From the NCBI GenBank assembly GCA_037443425.1, contig JBBIOI010000030.1, positions 1 to 31,105 of the forward strand: DNA of 31,105 bases, in the 5' to 3' direction. Positions 14,934 to 22,329 of the stretch are shown here, piece after piece. The translations under genes and the position numbers were made by a program. A model generated the notes under the pieces. It worked only from the letters and a program-made list of their open reading frames with translations. It was not told the DNA's origin and did not search any database. How positions within the stretch are numbered: the first letter of the stretch is position 1; every line of letters starts with the position of its first letter. Source of the stretch: JBBIOI01 sp037443425. GTDB lineage: Bacteria > Desulfobacterota > BSN033 > UBA1163.

Positions 14934-16412
14934 ATGAAAAACCCGTTAAAGATCCTCTTTGCTACACCAGAGGCTGTTCCATTTTCAAAAACAGGTGGAT
15001 TGGCTGATGTATCTGGCGCACTTCCAAAATTTCTAAAAGAACTTGGATGCGATATAAGGCTTATGATACCTTATTATCGAATGGTTAAAAACTCAGGCCA
15101 ACCCATCCAATCAATGACAGATGAGATAGAAGTCCCTTTTAAAGATGAAATACTTTCCGCTGAAATCCATCAGGGTAAATTAAATAGTGAAATCCCAGTT
15201 TATTTTGTTGGAAGGGATGAATTTTATGACAGGGAGTTTCTATACAGTACACCAAAGGGAGATTATTTTGATAATGCAGAACGATTTATCTTTTTTTCAA
15301 AGGCAGTTCTCATACTAACCAAACATTTAAATTTTCAACCAGATATCATCCACCACCATGAATGGCAAACAGGTTTAATATCAGCCTATCTTAAATCTAT
15401 CTATAAAGATGACCCTTTCTTTCAAAAGACTGCATCAGTTTTTACTATTCATAATCTCGCTTATCAAGGCCTTTTTAAAAAGGAAAAATTTATAACCACT
15501 GGCCTTCCATTAGAAATGTATAATCCTGACGGCATTGAATTTTGGGAAAGGGTCAATTTTATGAAAGCAGGGATTGTATATGCAGATGTAATTAATACAG
15601 TGAGTAAAAAATATAGCGAAGAGATCCAAACCCCTGAATATGGATATGGGTTAGATGGAATACTGAGAAAAAGGAAAGAAGACCTATATGGAATTCTTAA
15701 TGGTGTTGATTATAAAGAGTGGAATCCCTCAGATGACCCTTATATCAAAAAAAATTATGACCTTAATAATCTTTCCGGTAAGATGGAATGTAAAAGAGAC
15801 CTCCTAAGGGAATTTAACATGCCTAACACCCTTGAGAGCCTACCCCTTTTAGGGATGATTTCAAGGCTTACTGATCAGAAAGGATTTGATCTCCTTTATG
15901 AAATATTAGATGAGATATTGAGCCTTGATTTAGGTTTTATTTTACTCGGTAGTGGTGAACAAAAATATCATGATCTATTTCATCAGGTGTCTCAAAAATT
16001 TCCAAAAAAAGTTGGAATAAGGATTGCGTATGATAATAGATTGGCCCATATGATTGAGGCAGGGGCAGATATCTTTCTAATGCCTTCAAAATATGAGCCC
16101 TGCGGTCTTAACCAGATTTATAGTCTCAGGTATGGAACTATCCCGGTGGTTAGGGCAACAGGCGGACTCGATGATACAATTATACAATATGATCCTATAA
16201 CAAAAAGGGGCAATGGTTTTAAATTTAAAAACTATAATGCTAAGGAGTTCTTGAGTAAGATAAAGGAGGCTATAAACTATTTTTATCAACCCGATCATTG
16301 GAATGAACTTATAAAAAATGCAATGACCTCAGATTTCTCATGGGAAAGTTCAGCAAAGGCATATATTGAACTTTATCATAATGCCCTCAAAAAGAAAGGG
16401 ATCCATGGTTAA
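14934..16412 (+). CDS. glgA: Glycogen/starch synthase (GT5)
   Basis: A 492-residue GT-B glycosyltransferase that extends alpha-1,4-glucan from ADP-glucose (UDP-glucose is possible in some lineages). The donor-binding KTGG motif is K19-G22 in FSKTGGLADVSGALP. Other family blocks are HHHEWQTGL, FTIHNLAYQG, NTVSKKYSEEI, GILNGVDYKEWNP, and the C-terminal catalytic motif SKYEPCGLNQIYSLRYGTIPVVRATGGL with the conserved Glu. Length is typical of bacterial GlgA. No branching enzyme or pyrophosphorylase is in the window. Its last bases overlap the start of the rhodanese gene. Confidence 0.94.
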   Translation: MKNPLKILFATPEAVPFSKTGGLADVSGALPKFLKELGCDIRLMIPYYRMVKNSGQPIQSMTDEIEVPFKDEILSAEIHQGKLNSEIPVYFVGRDEFYDREFLYSTPKGDYFDNAERFIFFSKAVLILTKHLNFQPDIIHHHEWQTGLISAYLKSIYKDDPFFQKTASVFTIHNLAYQGLFKKEKFITTGLPLEMYNPDGIEFWERVNFMKAGIVYADVINTVSKKYSEEIQTPEYGYGLDGILRKRKEDLYGILNGVDYKEWNPSDDPYIKKNYDLNNLSGKMECKRDLLREFNMPNTLESLPLLGMISRLTDQKGFDLLYEILDEILSLDLGFILLGSGEQKYHDLFHQVSQKFPKKVGIRIAYDNRLAHMIEAGADIFLMPSKYEPCGLNQIYSLRYGTIPVVRATGGLDDTIIQYDPITKRGNGFKFKNYNAKEFLSKIKEAINYFYQPDHWNELIKNAMTSDFSWESSAKAYIELYHNALKKKGIHG

Positions 16413-17337
16413 AAAATACCTTAAAGGCATAATTGGAATTCTATTAATTTCTTTTTCCCCTTCGTTTATTAACCAGGTCAATGCTAAAAATCCTCTACTT
16501 AAAAATGTAAACTCCCCAAAGCTTATAGAAACAAAACAGTTAGTAAATTTAATTAATCAACCTTCAGTAAGGATAATAGACTTAAGGAGTTCCTTATCAG
16601 ATTATCTTAAAGGGCATATCCCAAATGCTATTTATCTCCATTCTGAAAACCTGATGATCCCTGAAAGGGGTATACCTGTTCAGGCACCAGATCGAATCTA
16701 CTTAGAAAGGCTACTCGGAGAAAATCTGGGAATATCTAACAATATGTTTGTCATCCTATATTCTGAGAAGGCAAACATTAATGCAACCCTATTTGCGTGG
16801 AGCCTTGATCTTTTAGGACATAAAAAATTCGCCCTTCTAAATGGTGGATGGGAAAAATGGAGGGCGGAAAACCTCCCTATTAGTCAAGAATTACCCTCAT
16901 ATTCATCAAAAAAATTTTTTGGAAAGCTTATACAAGAGAAATTGGCAGAAAAGCGATATATCTTAAGTCGATTGCAGTTAAAAAATTTAGTTATTATTGA
17001 TTCAAGGTCACCAAAAATGTATGGCGGCGAAGAGGGCGATGAAATAAGAAGAGGCCATATCCCTGGAGCGATAAATATATTTTGGGAAACAACCCTTGAG
17101 GGAAATGAAGTAAAAGTTTGGAAGAAAAAAGAGGATTTAGAAAAATACTTTTCTGGATTTGATGTAACCAGGGATAAAGAAATAATTATTTATTGCCAAT
17201 ACGGAAAAGAGTCAAGCCATCTATTTTTCACACTAAAACATATACTTAATTTCCCGAATGTTCGTCTATACAGGGGAGGCTGGATCGAGTGGTCATCAGA
17301 TATTGATTACCCTGTAAAAATCGGATACGAACCTTAG
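16405..17337 (+). CDS. Exported two-domain rhodanese (thiosulfate/3-mercaptopyruvate sulfurtransferase type)
   Basis: A 310-residue protein with a signal peptide (MVKKYLKGIIGILLISFSP to about QVNA) and two rhodanese domains. The N-terminal one (VRIIDLRSS, KGHIPNAIYL, GGWEKW) lacks an active Cys at its loop (LYSEKANINA), as is normal. The C-terminal one (VIIDSRSP, RRGHIPGAINI) has the catalytic Cys264 in YCQYGKES; the usual Arg after Cys is Gln, so substrate preference may differ. The ATG at 16405 was chosen because it begins the signal peptide and has AAAGGGA upstream; the frame opens earlier inside glgA. It overlaps the glgA stop by 8 bases. A periplasmic sulfur-transfer role is inferred. 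Confidence 0.88.
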   Translation: MVKKYLKGIIGILLISFSPSFINQVNAKNPLLKNVNSPKLIETKQLVNLINQPSVRIIDLRSSLSDYLKGHIPNAIYLHSENLMIPERGIPVQAPDRIYLERLLGENLGISNNMFVILYSEKANINATLFAWSLDLLGHKKFALLNGGWEKWRAENLPISQELPSYSSKKFFGKLIQEKLAEKRYILSRLQLKNLVIIDSRSPKMYGGEEGDEIRRGHIPGAINIFWETTLEGNEVKVWKKKEDLEKYFSGFDVTRDKEIIIYCQYGKESSHLFFTLKHILNFPNVRLYRGGWIEWSSDIDYPVKIGYEP

Positions 17338-17347
17338 GAGATAAAAA

Positions 17348-17506
17348 ATGGCAAATGAATTAGAATGTCCTATATGTGAAGCAGATCTCCCACTTGATGG
17401 AGACGAAAAACCTGGTGATTTAATCGTTTGTTCTTATTGCAAGGTGACCTTTAAAATTATAAAGAGAAAAGATCGAATCATCCTTTCAGAAGAGATAGAA
17501 GATTAG
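17348..17506 (+). CDS. LysW-like small zinc-ribbon protein
   Basis: A 52-residue protein with two CxxC pairs, CPIC (7-10) and CSYC (28-31), separated by an acidic loop (ADLPLDGDEKPGD), followed by the strand VTFKIIKR and an acidic end, SEEIED. This is the size and layout of LysW/ArgW amino-group carrier proteins. The family's C-terminal EDWGE tail, whose Glu carries the substrate, is absent, and no lysX/argX or lysZ neighbour is present, so it is probably not a biosynthetic carrier. A ribosome site (GGAG) overlaps the rhodanese stop. The metallophosphoesterase ATG follows its stop directly, so these genes are coupled. Possible role as a metal- or sulfur-handling adaptor is speculation. Confidence 0.8.
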   Translation: MANELECPICEADLPLDGDEKPGDLIVCSYCKVTFKIIKRKDRIILSEEIED

Positions 17507-18364
17507 ATGAAAGCCCTTTTTACAGCAGACCTCCACGGGAAAATCCAACTCTTTGAAGAACTTAAAATTTACGCAAAAAACAGTTCTATTGAAATTATTC
17601 TACTGGGTGGTGATATCCTCCCTTCATCTTTGGATCAAATCAAAGGATACGAAGATTTAATCTTGAATCAAAAAACCTTTATAGAAAAATTTCTGCACAA
17701 TTTTTTGAAAGGTCTTCTTGATATAAAAACCCTTAAGCATGTATTTCTAATACCTGGGAATTGGGATGTTGCCTACCATTATATATTTGAAGAACCATTA
17801 AAAGAAATAACAGATTTATGCCTCAAAGGACGTAAACTTAATAATGGATATGAACTGATTGGGTTCCCATTTGTTCCCCCAACTCCTTTTAGACCAAAAG
17901 ATTACGAAAGAAGAGACGATACATCTTCAACTATCCCTCCTCAGAAAAATCCATCTTATATTCGTTCAGAAAATAAGGGAGAAAAACTCATTGCTGTAAA
18001 TCCATATCAATATTTAAGAGAAAAGGAGACGATTGATGAGGATCTTTCAAGATTACAAAAACCTCATGACTCACAAAAAACTATATATATTATGCATTCA
18101 CCCCCCTTCGATACCCAACTTGATCGGATCGAAGGGGGTAAAAAATGTGGAAGTATATCGATTAGAAAATTTATAGAAAAATCTCAACCTCTCCTTACCC
18201 TTCATGGCCACATCCATGAATCTCCAAAACTTACTGGTTCATATATAGACCGAATAGGTAATACACTCTCAATTAATCCTGGTCAGTTTAGTTTTAAAAA
18301 TCTACAAGCTGTTATCTTTGAATTGGACGATATTGAGAAAACAATTCATCACACCTGCTTCTAA
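17507..18364 (+). CDS. Calcineurin-like metallophosphoesterase
   Basis: A 285-residue cytosolic phosphoesterase with a dinuclear metal site. All five motifs are visible: D8-L-H10 (TADLHG), G-D36 (LGGDILPS), GNWD in place of GNHD, the His in YIMHSPPFD, and HGHIHE. The NHD His-to-Trp change is seen in a subset of these enzymes and lowers confidence that it cleaves standard phosphodiesters. A charged insert of about 60 residues (roughly 125-185) separates motifs three and four. Substrate unknown. It begins directly after the LysW-like stop and ends the plus-strand operon, converging on the transhydroxylase genes. Confidence 0.88.
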   Translation: MKALFTADLHGKIQLFEELKIYAKNSSIEIILLGGDILPSSLDQIKGYEDLILNQKTFIEKFLHNFLKGLLDIKTLKHVFLIPGNWDVAYHYIFEEPLKEITDLCLKGRKLNNGYELIGFPFVPPTPFRPKDYERRDDTSSTIPPQKNPSYIRSENKGEKLIAVNPYQYLREKETIDEDLSRLQKPHDSQKTIYIMHSPPFDTQLDRIEGGKKCGSISIRKFIEKSQPLLTLHGHIHESPKLTGSYIDRIGNTLSINPGQFSFKNLQAVIFELDDIEKTIHHTCF

Positions 18365-18369
18365 AAAAC

Positions 18370-19221
18370 CTATTTTTTACCTCCCTTTCGAACCTTTTTT
18401 AAAATAATATCTCCTAAGTAAACATCCGTTTTTGGGTTTACTTCTATCTCGTAAGTCTCATATCCCTTATGCTCAACCTTTAAGTGATATGTCTTTTTAG
18501 AATCTAAGCCTTCAAATTCAAAATCTCCAAAATTGTTCGAAATTATTACCTTCCTCTCCTTTCCACATCTTAGTGTAACTTTTGCTCCCTCTGCACATTC
18601 ATCCTTATCTCCCAAAACAACGCTCCCAGCTATGAATATCTTTGGTAAACCAGTATAAAAGACCTTCTCCTTCAATCCATATTCTGGATGTAAAGATTCC
18701 AGACGATTTGATTTAAATCTTTTTGAAACCTCACTCTCAGGGTCATCAAGATCTCCAAAAATTAATGCTTCACTGGGGCATACCTCAACACATCTCGGTT
18801 TCTTCCATCCATTATCCAGTAGGTGAGCACAGAAAATACATTTTTGAGGGATCTCCTTCTCTTCATTCCAATAAATGACTCTATAAGGACAGGTTGAAAT
18901 AAGATACTTCTTGCCCTTAGATTTTTCAGGATCTATGATAACAATTCCATCAGGTCTTCTATAAATCTCACCGTCTTGTGATGCCTTAATACACGAAGCC
19001 TCCTCACAGTGCATGCAAGGTATGGGTATATAAGATACTTTTACTTTTGGATATTTACCCCTTTCCTTCTCTATAATCCTCATCCAGTAATGTCCTGTAT
19101 CGGGCTGTGAAAGTGAATAAGGTGGAAACTCATTTCCACAGAATTCATCTTTACAGGCGAGAAAGCAGTTATAGCAACCATTGCACCTTGTCACATCAAT
19201 AATCATTCCATATCTTGGCAT
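18370..19221 (-). CDS. Transhydroxylase-type iron-sulfur subunit (three 4Fe-4S) with beta-sandwich tail
   Basis: A 283-residue electron-transfer partner of the molybdenum subunit upstream. Twelve cysteines make three clusters: C13/C16/C19/C23, C69/C72/C77 with C111, and C128/C131/C144/C148. After residue 200 comes a beta-sandwich of the carboxypeptidase-regulatory/transthyretin-like type (GSVVLGDKDECAEGAKVTL to YLGDIIL). This fusion of a ferredoxin with a beta-domain is the layout of the beta subunit of pyrogallol-phloroglucinol transhydroxylase. No signal peptide, so it is cytosolic. I chose the ATG at 19221 because GGGAGG lies about seven bases before it; earlier ATGs at 19236 and 19227 overlap the ribosome site. 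Only two bases separate it from the alpha-subunit stop. Confidence 0.87.
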   Translation of the reverse strand: MPRYGMIIDVTRCNGCYNCFLACKDEFCGNEFPPYSLSQPDTGHYWMRIIEKERGKYPKVKVSYIPIPCMHCEEASCIKASQDGEIYRRPDGIVIIDPEKSKGKKYLISTCPYRVIYWNEEKEIPQKCIFCAHLLDNGWKKPRCVEVCPSEALIFGDLDDPESEVSKRFKSNRLESLHPEYGLKEKVFYTGLPKIFIAGSVVLGDKDECAEGAKVTLRCGKERKVIISNNFGDFEFEGLDSKKTYHLKVEHKGYETYEIEVNPKTDVYLGDIILKKVRKGGKK

Positions 19222-19223
19222 TT

Positions 19224-21737
19224 TCATCCCTCCCATTTTTCAATTTCTATTAAACAAGAGTTATTAGCCATCCCTGGAGCATTTTTTGAAATCATTCGAG
19301 AAGGCGTCAATAAATTGATACAACCACCCCTATCAATACTACCTGGTTTCCCTGGTTCAAGTGGATCATAAATTCCTGATGACTCATAGCAATGTACAAC
19401 CCCTGGTCTTATCCTTTCAGTTAGAGTAGCTATGCATAGCACTGCCCCTCGATCATTATATAACTTAACAATATCACCATGTTTTATGCCCCTTGCCTCT
19501 GCATCTTTTGGATGAATCCTTACTGGCCTCCAATAATACCCATCCTTAAATATCCTATGGCCTGGAACTTCATTTAGCCATTTTATACCTGTATCGTGAT
19601 GAGTATGAAAAGAAAACCTTGGATGTGGAGAAATCAACTGAAGGGGATATTTCTTTGCCAATTTAGTCTCATGTCCTTCCCAGCTTGGGATGTATCTTGG
19701 CATGGGCGGTCTCTCTTTATCCCTTGGAAAATGTTTTTTCAGACTCTGAGAAACAAACTCAATCTTTCCACTATAGGTCCCAAGTTGCTTACTCTTTTCC
19801 GTATTTTTATTGGGGTTATTATCTGAGGTGTCACAATCTCTTCCTTCATAAAACCATCTTAAAGATGGAGTAGGTTTATAATCCTCAGGGATCGGAACAA
19901 CAAAATAACCCTTCTCCTTAAACTCCTCAAAAGAGATATATTTAGGCAAACTTGAGGCATCAAACATCTTCTTAATCCAGCCTTCCTCAGTTTCGCTTCC
20001 TTCTGTGAAATCCTCCTTAATTCCCAATCTCTCTGCCAACTGAGAAAAGATCCAGTAATCAGATTTAGACTCATAGAGGGGTTCAATACATTTCTTTTGA
20101 TATACGATTATTCTGTGGTTACATACATCAGAACTGTTATGAGAATAACCTCCGGAGTTAGCCCACTCACCGATATCATTTCTTTCGAAATTTGTACATG
20201 CAGGTAGTATGATATCAGCAAATCTCGTCTCGGTGTTCCACCAAATCTCCTGATTAACCACAAATTCAAGTTTTGGACTTTGATACATCCTTACAAATCT
20301 ATTTGTATCGGTCATGGTGCCAATATAGGAGCCTCCATAACGATAAAGCATCTTAACCTCTGACTTTCCAGGTTCTGGGTAGACATAAGGTATAAACTGT
20401 TGTTCAAGCGAGTTTCCACAGAATCCCTCTCCTAACCATCGAATAGGTGGACTTAAAATGGCCTCTGGAAGCAGTAATCTATATATGCGCTGTGTAACGC
20501 TGTTTATTGCTGGTTTTTTTGCCAGATTATTCATACCCCATCCATCTGAGGCATAACCAGGGAAATAGAAGTCTGCATTGAATGGGGCTCCAGTTGTAGT
20601 TCCCCAGATACTTACCCCTGGCTTCCCTAATCCCTGCATTGCCTGAAGTAGCATTGCCAGCCTTGCCCATTCTGTTCCATAGGCTGCCCTGCATGCACCA
20701 CCCCATGCACCGCGAGTCCCGCAAGCAAGAGAGGTCCTTTTTGAGGCCCATTCTCTTGCCAGAGCAGTTATCACACGGGCGGGCACCTGACATTTATCTT
20801 CTGCCCACTTAGGGTCCTTAGCAATTCGATCCTTCTTTCCGAGCACATAATCTCTAAACTCTTCGAAACCTATGGTGTGAGTGGCTATATACTCTTTGTC
20901 ATAAGTTCCCTCTTTAAGCCAAATATAGGCTATTGCCTCAGCAAGGGCAGCATCTGTTCCAGGTCTTGGTGCTATCCATTTGTCTGCCATAGTTACGGCT
21001 GTACTATTAAAGTAAGGATCAATAAATATCTGTTTCTTTCCCAATTCCTTGAGCCAGAAACGCCATATAACAGATTCCTGTCCTCCGTAAACCCCACCTG
21101 TAGCATCTGGGTCATTACACCAATGTATGATTAAGTCACTGTATTTTAGTGCATCTTCAAGAAGATCACACTGCTCAAGAGCACCCAATCTCCACCAGAA
21201 CCCATATGCATGAGCAGTCCCCCAAAGCCATCCTTCCCAGCTATCTGGATTATCAAAGATGTCTGTGAAACCCAAAAGATTGAAGAATCTACCCCATGTC
21301 CTAAACTTATACCCTATATGACCCCACTCATGATGAGATGAACACCTTGAAGCAATTGCCTCAGGTCCATAGGTAGCCCTTATCCTTTTAATCTCATTTG
21401 CCACTGTATCAAGTGCTTCATCCCAGCTTATCCTCACAAATCCTGATTTACCCCTATTATGTGGATTTCTCTCACCATTTGGATCAAAGTCGATCCTCTT
21501 CATTGGATATTTAATCCTACTTTCGGCATACGTCCTTGCCTTCTGGGCAAGCACATATGGAGCTAGGGAAACTCTTTTGGGGGCAGAAAACTCTTTACCC
21601 TTAGCTTCGATCTTCCATGTAGGCACATCTTCATTTTCGCCAAATGTAAGTGGTCTTATACGGATAATCTTACCGTCCTTTACATAAACATGTACTGGAC
21701 CACCTTGAGTGCAACTTGTAAAGATCTGCTCTGACAT
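19224..21737 (-). CDS. Molybdopterin oxidoreductase, transhydroxylase alpha-type
   Basis: An 837-residue bis-MGD molybdenum enzyme of the DMSO reductase family, closest in pattern to the Pelobacter acidigallici pyrogallol-phloroglucinol transhydroxylase large subunit. It lacks an N-terminal 4Fe-4S motif, starting with SCTQGGPVHVYVKDGKIIRI. The active-site blocks are conserved: SSHHEWG with H135, and NPDSWEGW with D165-S166, where Ser is the Mo ligand and Asp and His are catalytic in the known structure (His144, Asp174 and Ser175 there, with the same 30-residue spacing). FYFPGYASDGWG and the C-terminal SPHPRFSFHTH and GMANNSCLIEIEKW blocks also match. No Tat signal, so it is cytosolic. First gene of a two-gene operon with a good GGAGG site. 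The substrate is not proven; many relatives of this group are uncharacterised. Confidence 0.88.
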   Translation of the reverse strand: MSEQIFTSCTQGGPVHVYVKDGKIIRIRPLTFGENEDVPTWKIEAKGKEFSAPKRVSLAPYVLAQKARTYAESRIKYPMKRIDFDPNGERNPHNRGKSGFVRISWDEALDTVANEIKRIRATYGPEAIASRCSSHHEWGHIGYKFRTWGRFFNLLGFTDIFDNPDSWEGWLWGTAHAYGFWWRLGALEQCDLLEDALKYSDLIIHWCNDPDATGGVYGGQESVIWRFWLKELGKKQIFIDPYFNSTAVTMADKWIAPRPGTDAALAEAIAYIWLKEGTYDKEYIATHTIGFEEFRDYVLGKKDRIAKDPKWAEDKCQVPARVITALAREWASKRTSLACGTRGAWGGACRAAYGTEWARLAMLLQAMQGLGKPGVSIWGTTTGAPFNADFYFPGYASDGWGMNNLAKKPAINSVTQRIYRLLLPEAILSPPIRWLGEGFCGNSLEQQFIPYVYPEPGKSEVKMLYRYGGSYIGTMTDTNRFVRMYQSPKLEFVVNQEIWWNTETRFADIILPACTNFERNDIGEWANSGGYSHNSSDVCNHRIIVYQKKCIEPLYESKSDYWIFSQLAERLGIKEDFTEGSETEEGWIKKMFDASSLPKYISFEEFKEKGYFVVPIPEDYKPTPSLRWFYEGRDCDTSDNNPNKNTEKSKQLGTYSGKIEFVSQSLKKHFPRDKERPPMPRYIPSWEGHETKLAKKYPLQLISPHPRFSFHTHHDTGIKWLNEVPGHRIFKDGYYWRPVRIHPKDAEARGIKHGDIVKLYNDRGAVLCIATLTERIRPGVVHCYESSGIYDPLEPGKPGSIDRGGCINLLTPSRMISKNAPGMANNSCLIEIEKWEG

Positions 21738-21818
21738 AAAAAACCTCCATAAAAGGAATTTCGTTAAATTGAGATTAATTTTAATATTTTTCCAATTGAC
21801 TTGTCCAGAAATTTTTAT

Positions 21819-22068
21819 GGGACCTCTGAAAAAATCTTTGAAAGATTGGGAAGGTAGAGTTCAAAACCCTTCGAATGCGGGCTTTAATGTTTAAAATGCT
21901 AACAATCGCTTTAGAAAAAACTAATTTTTTAGCGTAGAAGAGATTGCTTAGGCTTTGCCTCGCAATGATAATCTGGTTTAGCTCAATTTAGATAAATGAA
22001 TCCGCTCGAAGGCTTTTTCACCCCACCTTCCCAATCTGAAAAGATTTTAAATAGTTTTTCAGAAGTCT
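21819..22068. mobile_element. MITE-like inverted-repeat element, copy 2
   Basis: About 250 bp matching copy 1 (2592-2813). The left end is GACCTCTGAAAAAATC, then AAAGATTGGGAAGGT, GTTCAAAACCCTTCGAATG and TGCTAACAATCGCTT. The right end mirrors it: CGAAGGCTTTTTCACC, ACCTTCCCAATCT and TTTTTCAGAAGTC. The inverted repeats reach about 65 bp inward with gaps. The centre differs from copy 1 and contains an extra short hairpin. No coding capacity. Confidence 0.7.
21943..21966. repeat. Short REP-like hairpin inside MITE copy 2
   Basis: ATTGC (21943-21947) pairs with GCAAT (21962-21966), and inside them AGGC (21950-21953) pairs with GCCT (21957-21960). It resembles the dispersed ATTGCTTCG...CGCAATGA hairpins common in many bacterial genomes. 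It is absent from copy 1 and roughly accounts for the length difference, suggesting a later insertion. Confidence 0.5.
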
Positions 22069-22259
22069 GTCTCTTTATGAGAATCATAAAAGAGGCATTA
22101 ATGAATTAATCCCTCTCTAAAACACATTTCGAGCACTCAAAAGGAAACGTTGCAATCTCATTTTAAAGAGGATATTGATTTTTTTGCTTAGCTTGCTACC
22201 GCGTGTTGTTATTTTTTTGAATTTTTGGTAAATTATGCATGAAATTTTGTGTTAACGGC

Positions 22260-22297
22260 TAAGTAAACCTTTAATTTTAAAAATATAATAAGTAAAC
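22260..22297 (+). promoter_or_regulatory. ubiD promoter region with flanking 9-bp direct repeats
   Basis: TAAGTAAAC occurs at 22260-22268 and 22289-22297, 29 bases apart. A perfect -10 hexamer TATAAT (22284-22289) lies between them and abuts the second copy. No good -35 is found at the right distance, which would fit an activator-dependent promoter with the upstream repeat near -35. The ribosome site GGAGGG follows at about 22316. Confidence 0.4.
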
Positions 22298-22329
22298 AGT
22301 TCTCAAATAAAATATGGAGGGAATAGAAT

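Larger units (their letters stand above)
21738..22329. other. Divergent intergenic region between transhydroxylase and ubiD genes
   Basis: A 592-base gene-free stretch. It holds the transhydroxylase leader (ribosome site GGAGG at about 21744-21749), a second MITE copy (21819-22068), an imperfect hairpin CTCTTTATGA/TCATAAAAGAG (22071-22094), and the ubiD promoter area with direct repeats. I see no tRNA, small RNA or coding sequence in it. Confidence 0.6.

Noticed and set aside
18364..18385. A-tract and T-tract (AAAAAACCTATTTTTT) as a terminator between convergent genes
   Set aside because: There is no G-C stem; the pairing is purely A-T with almost no loop.
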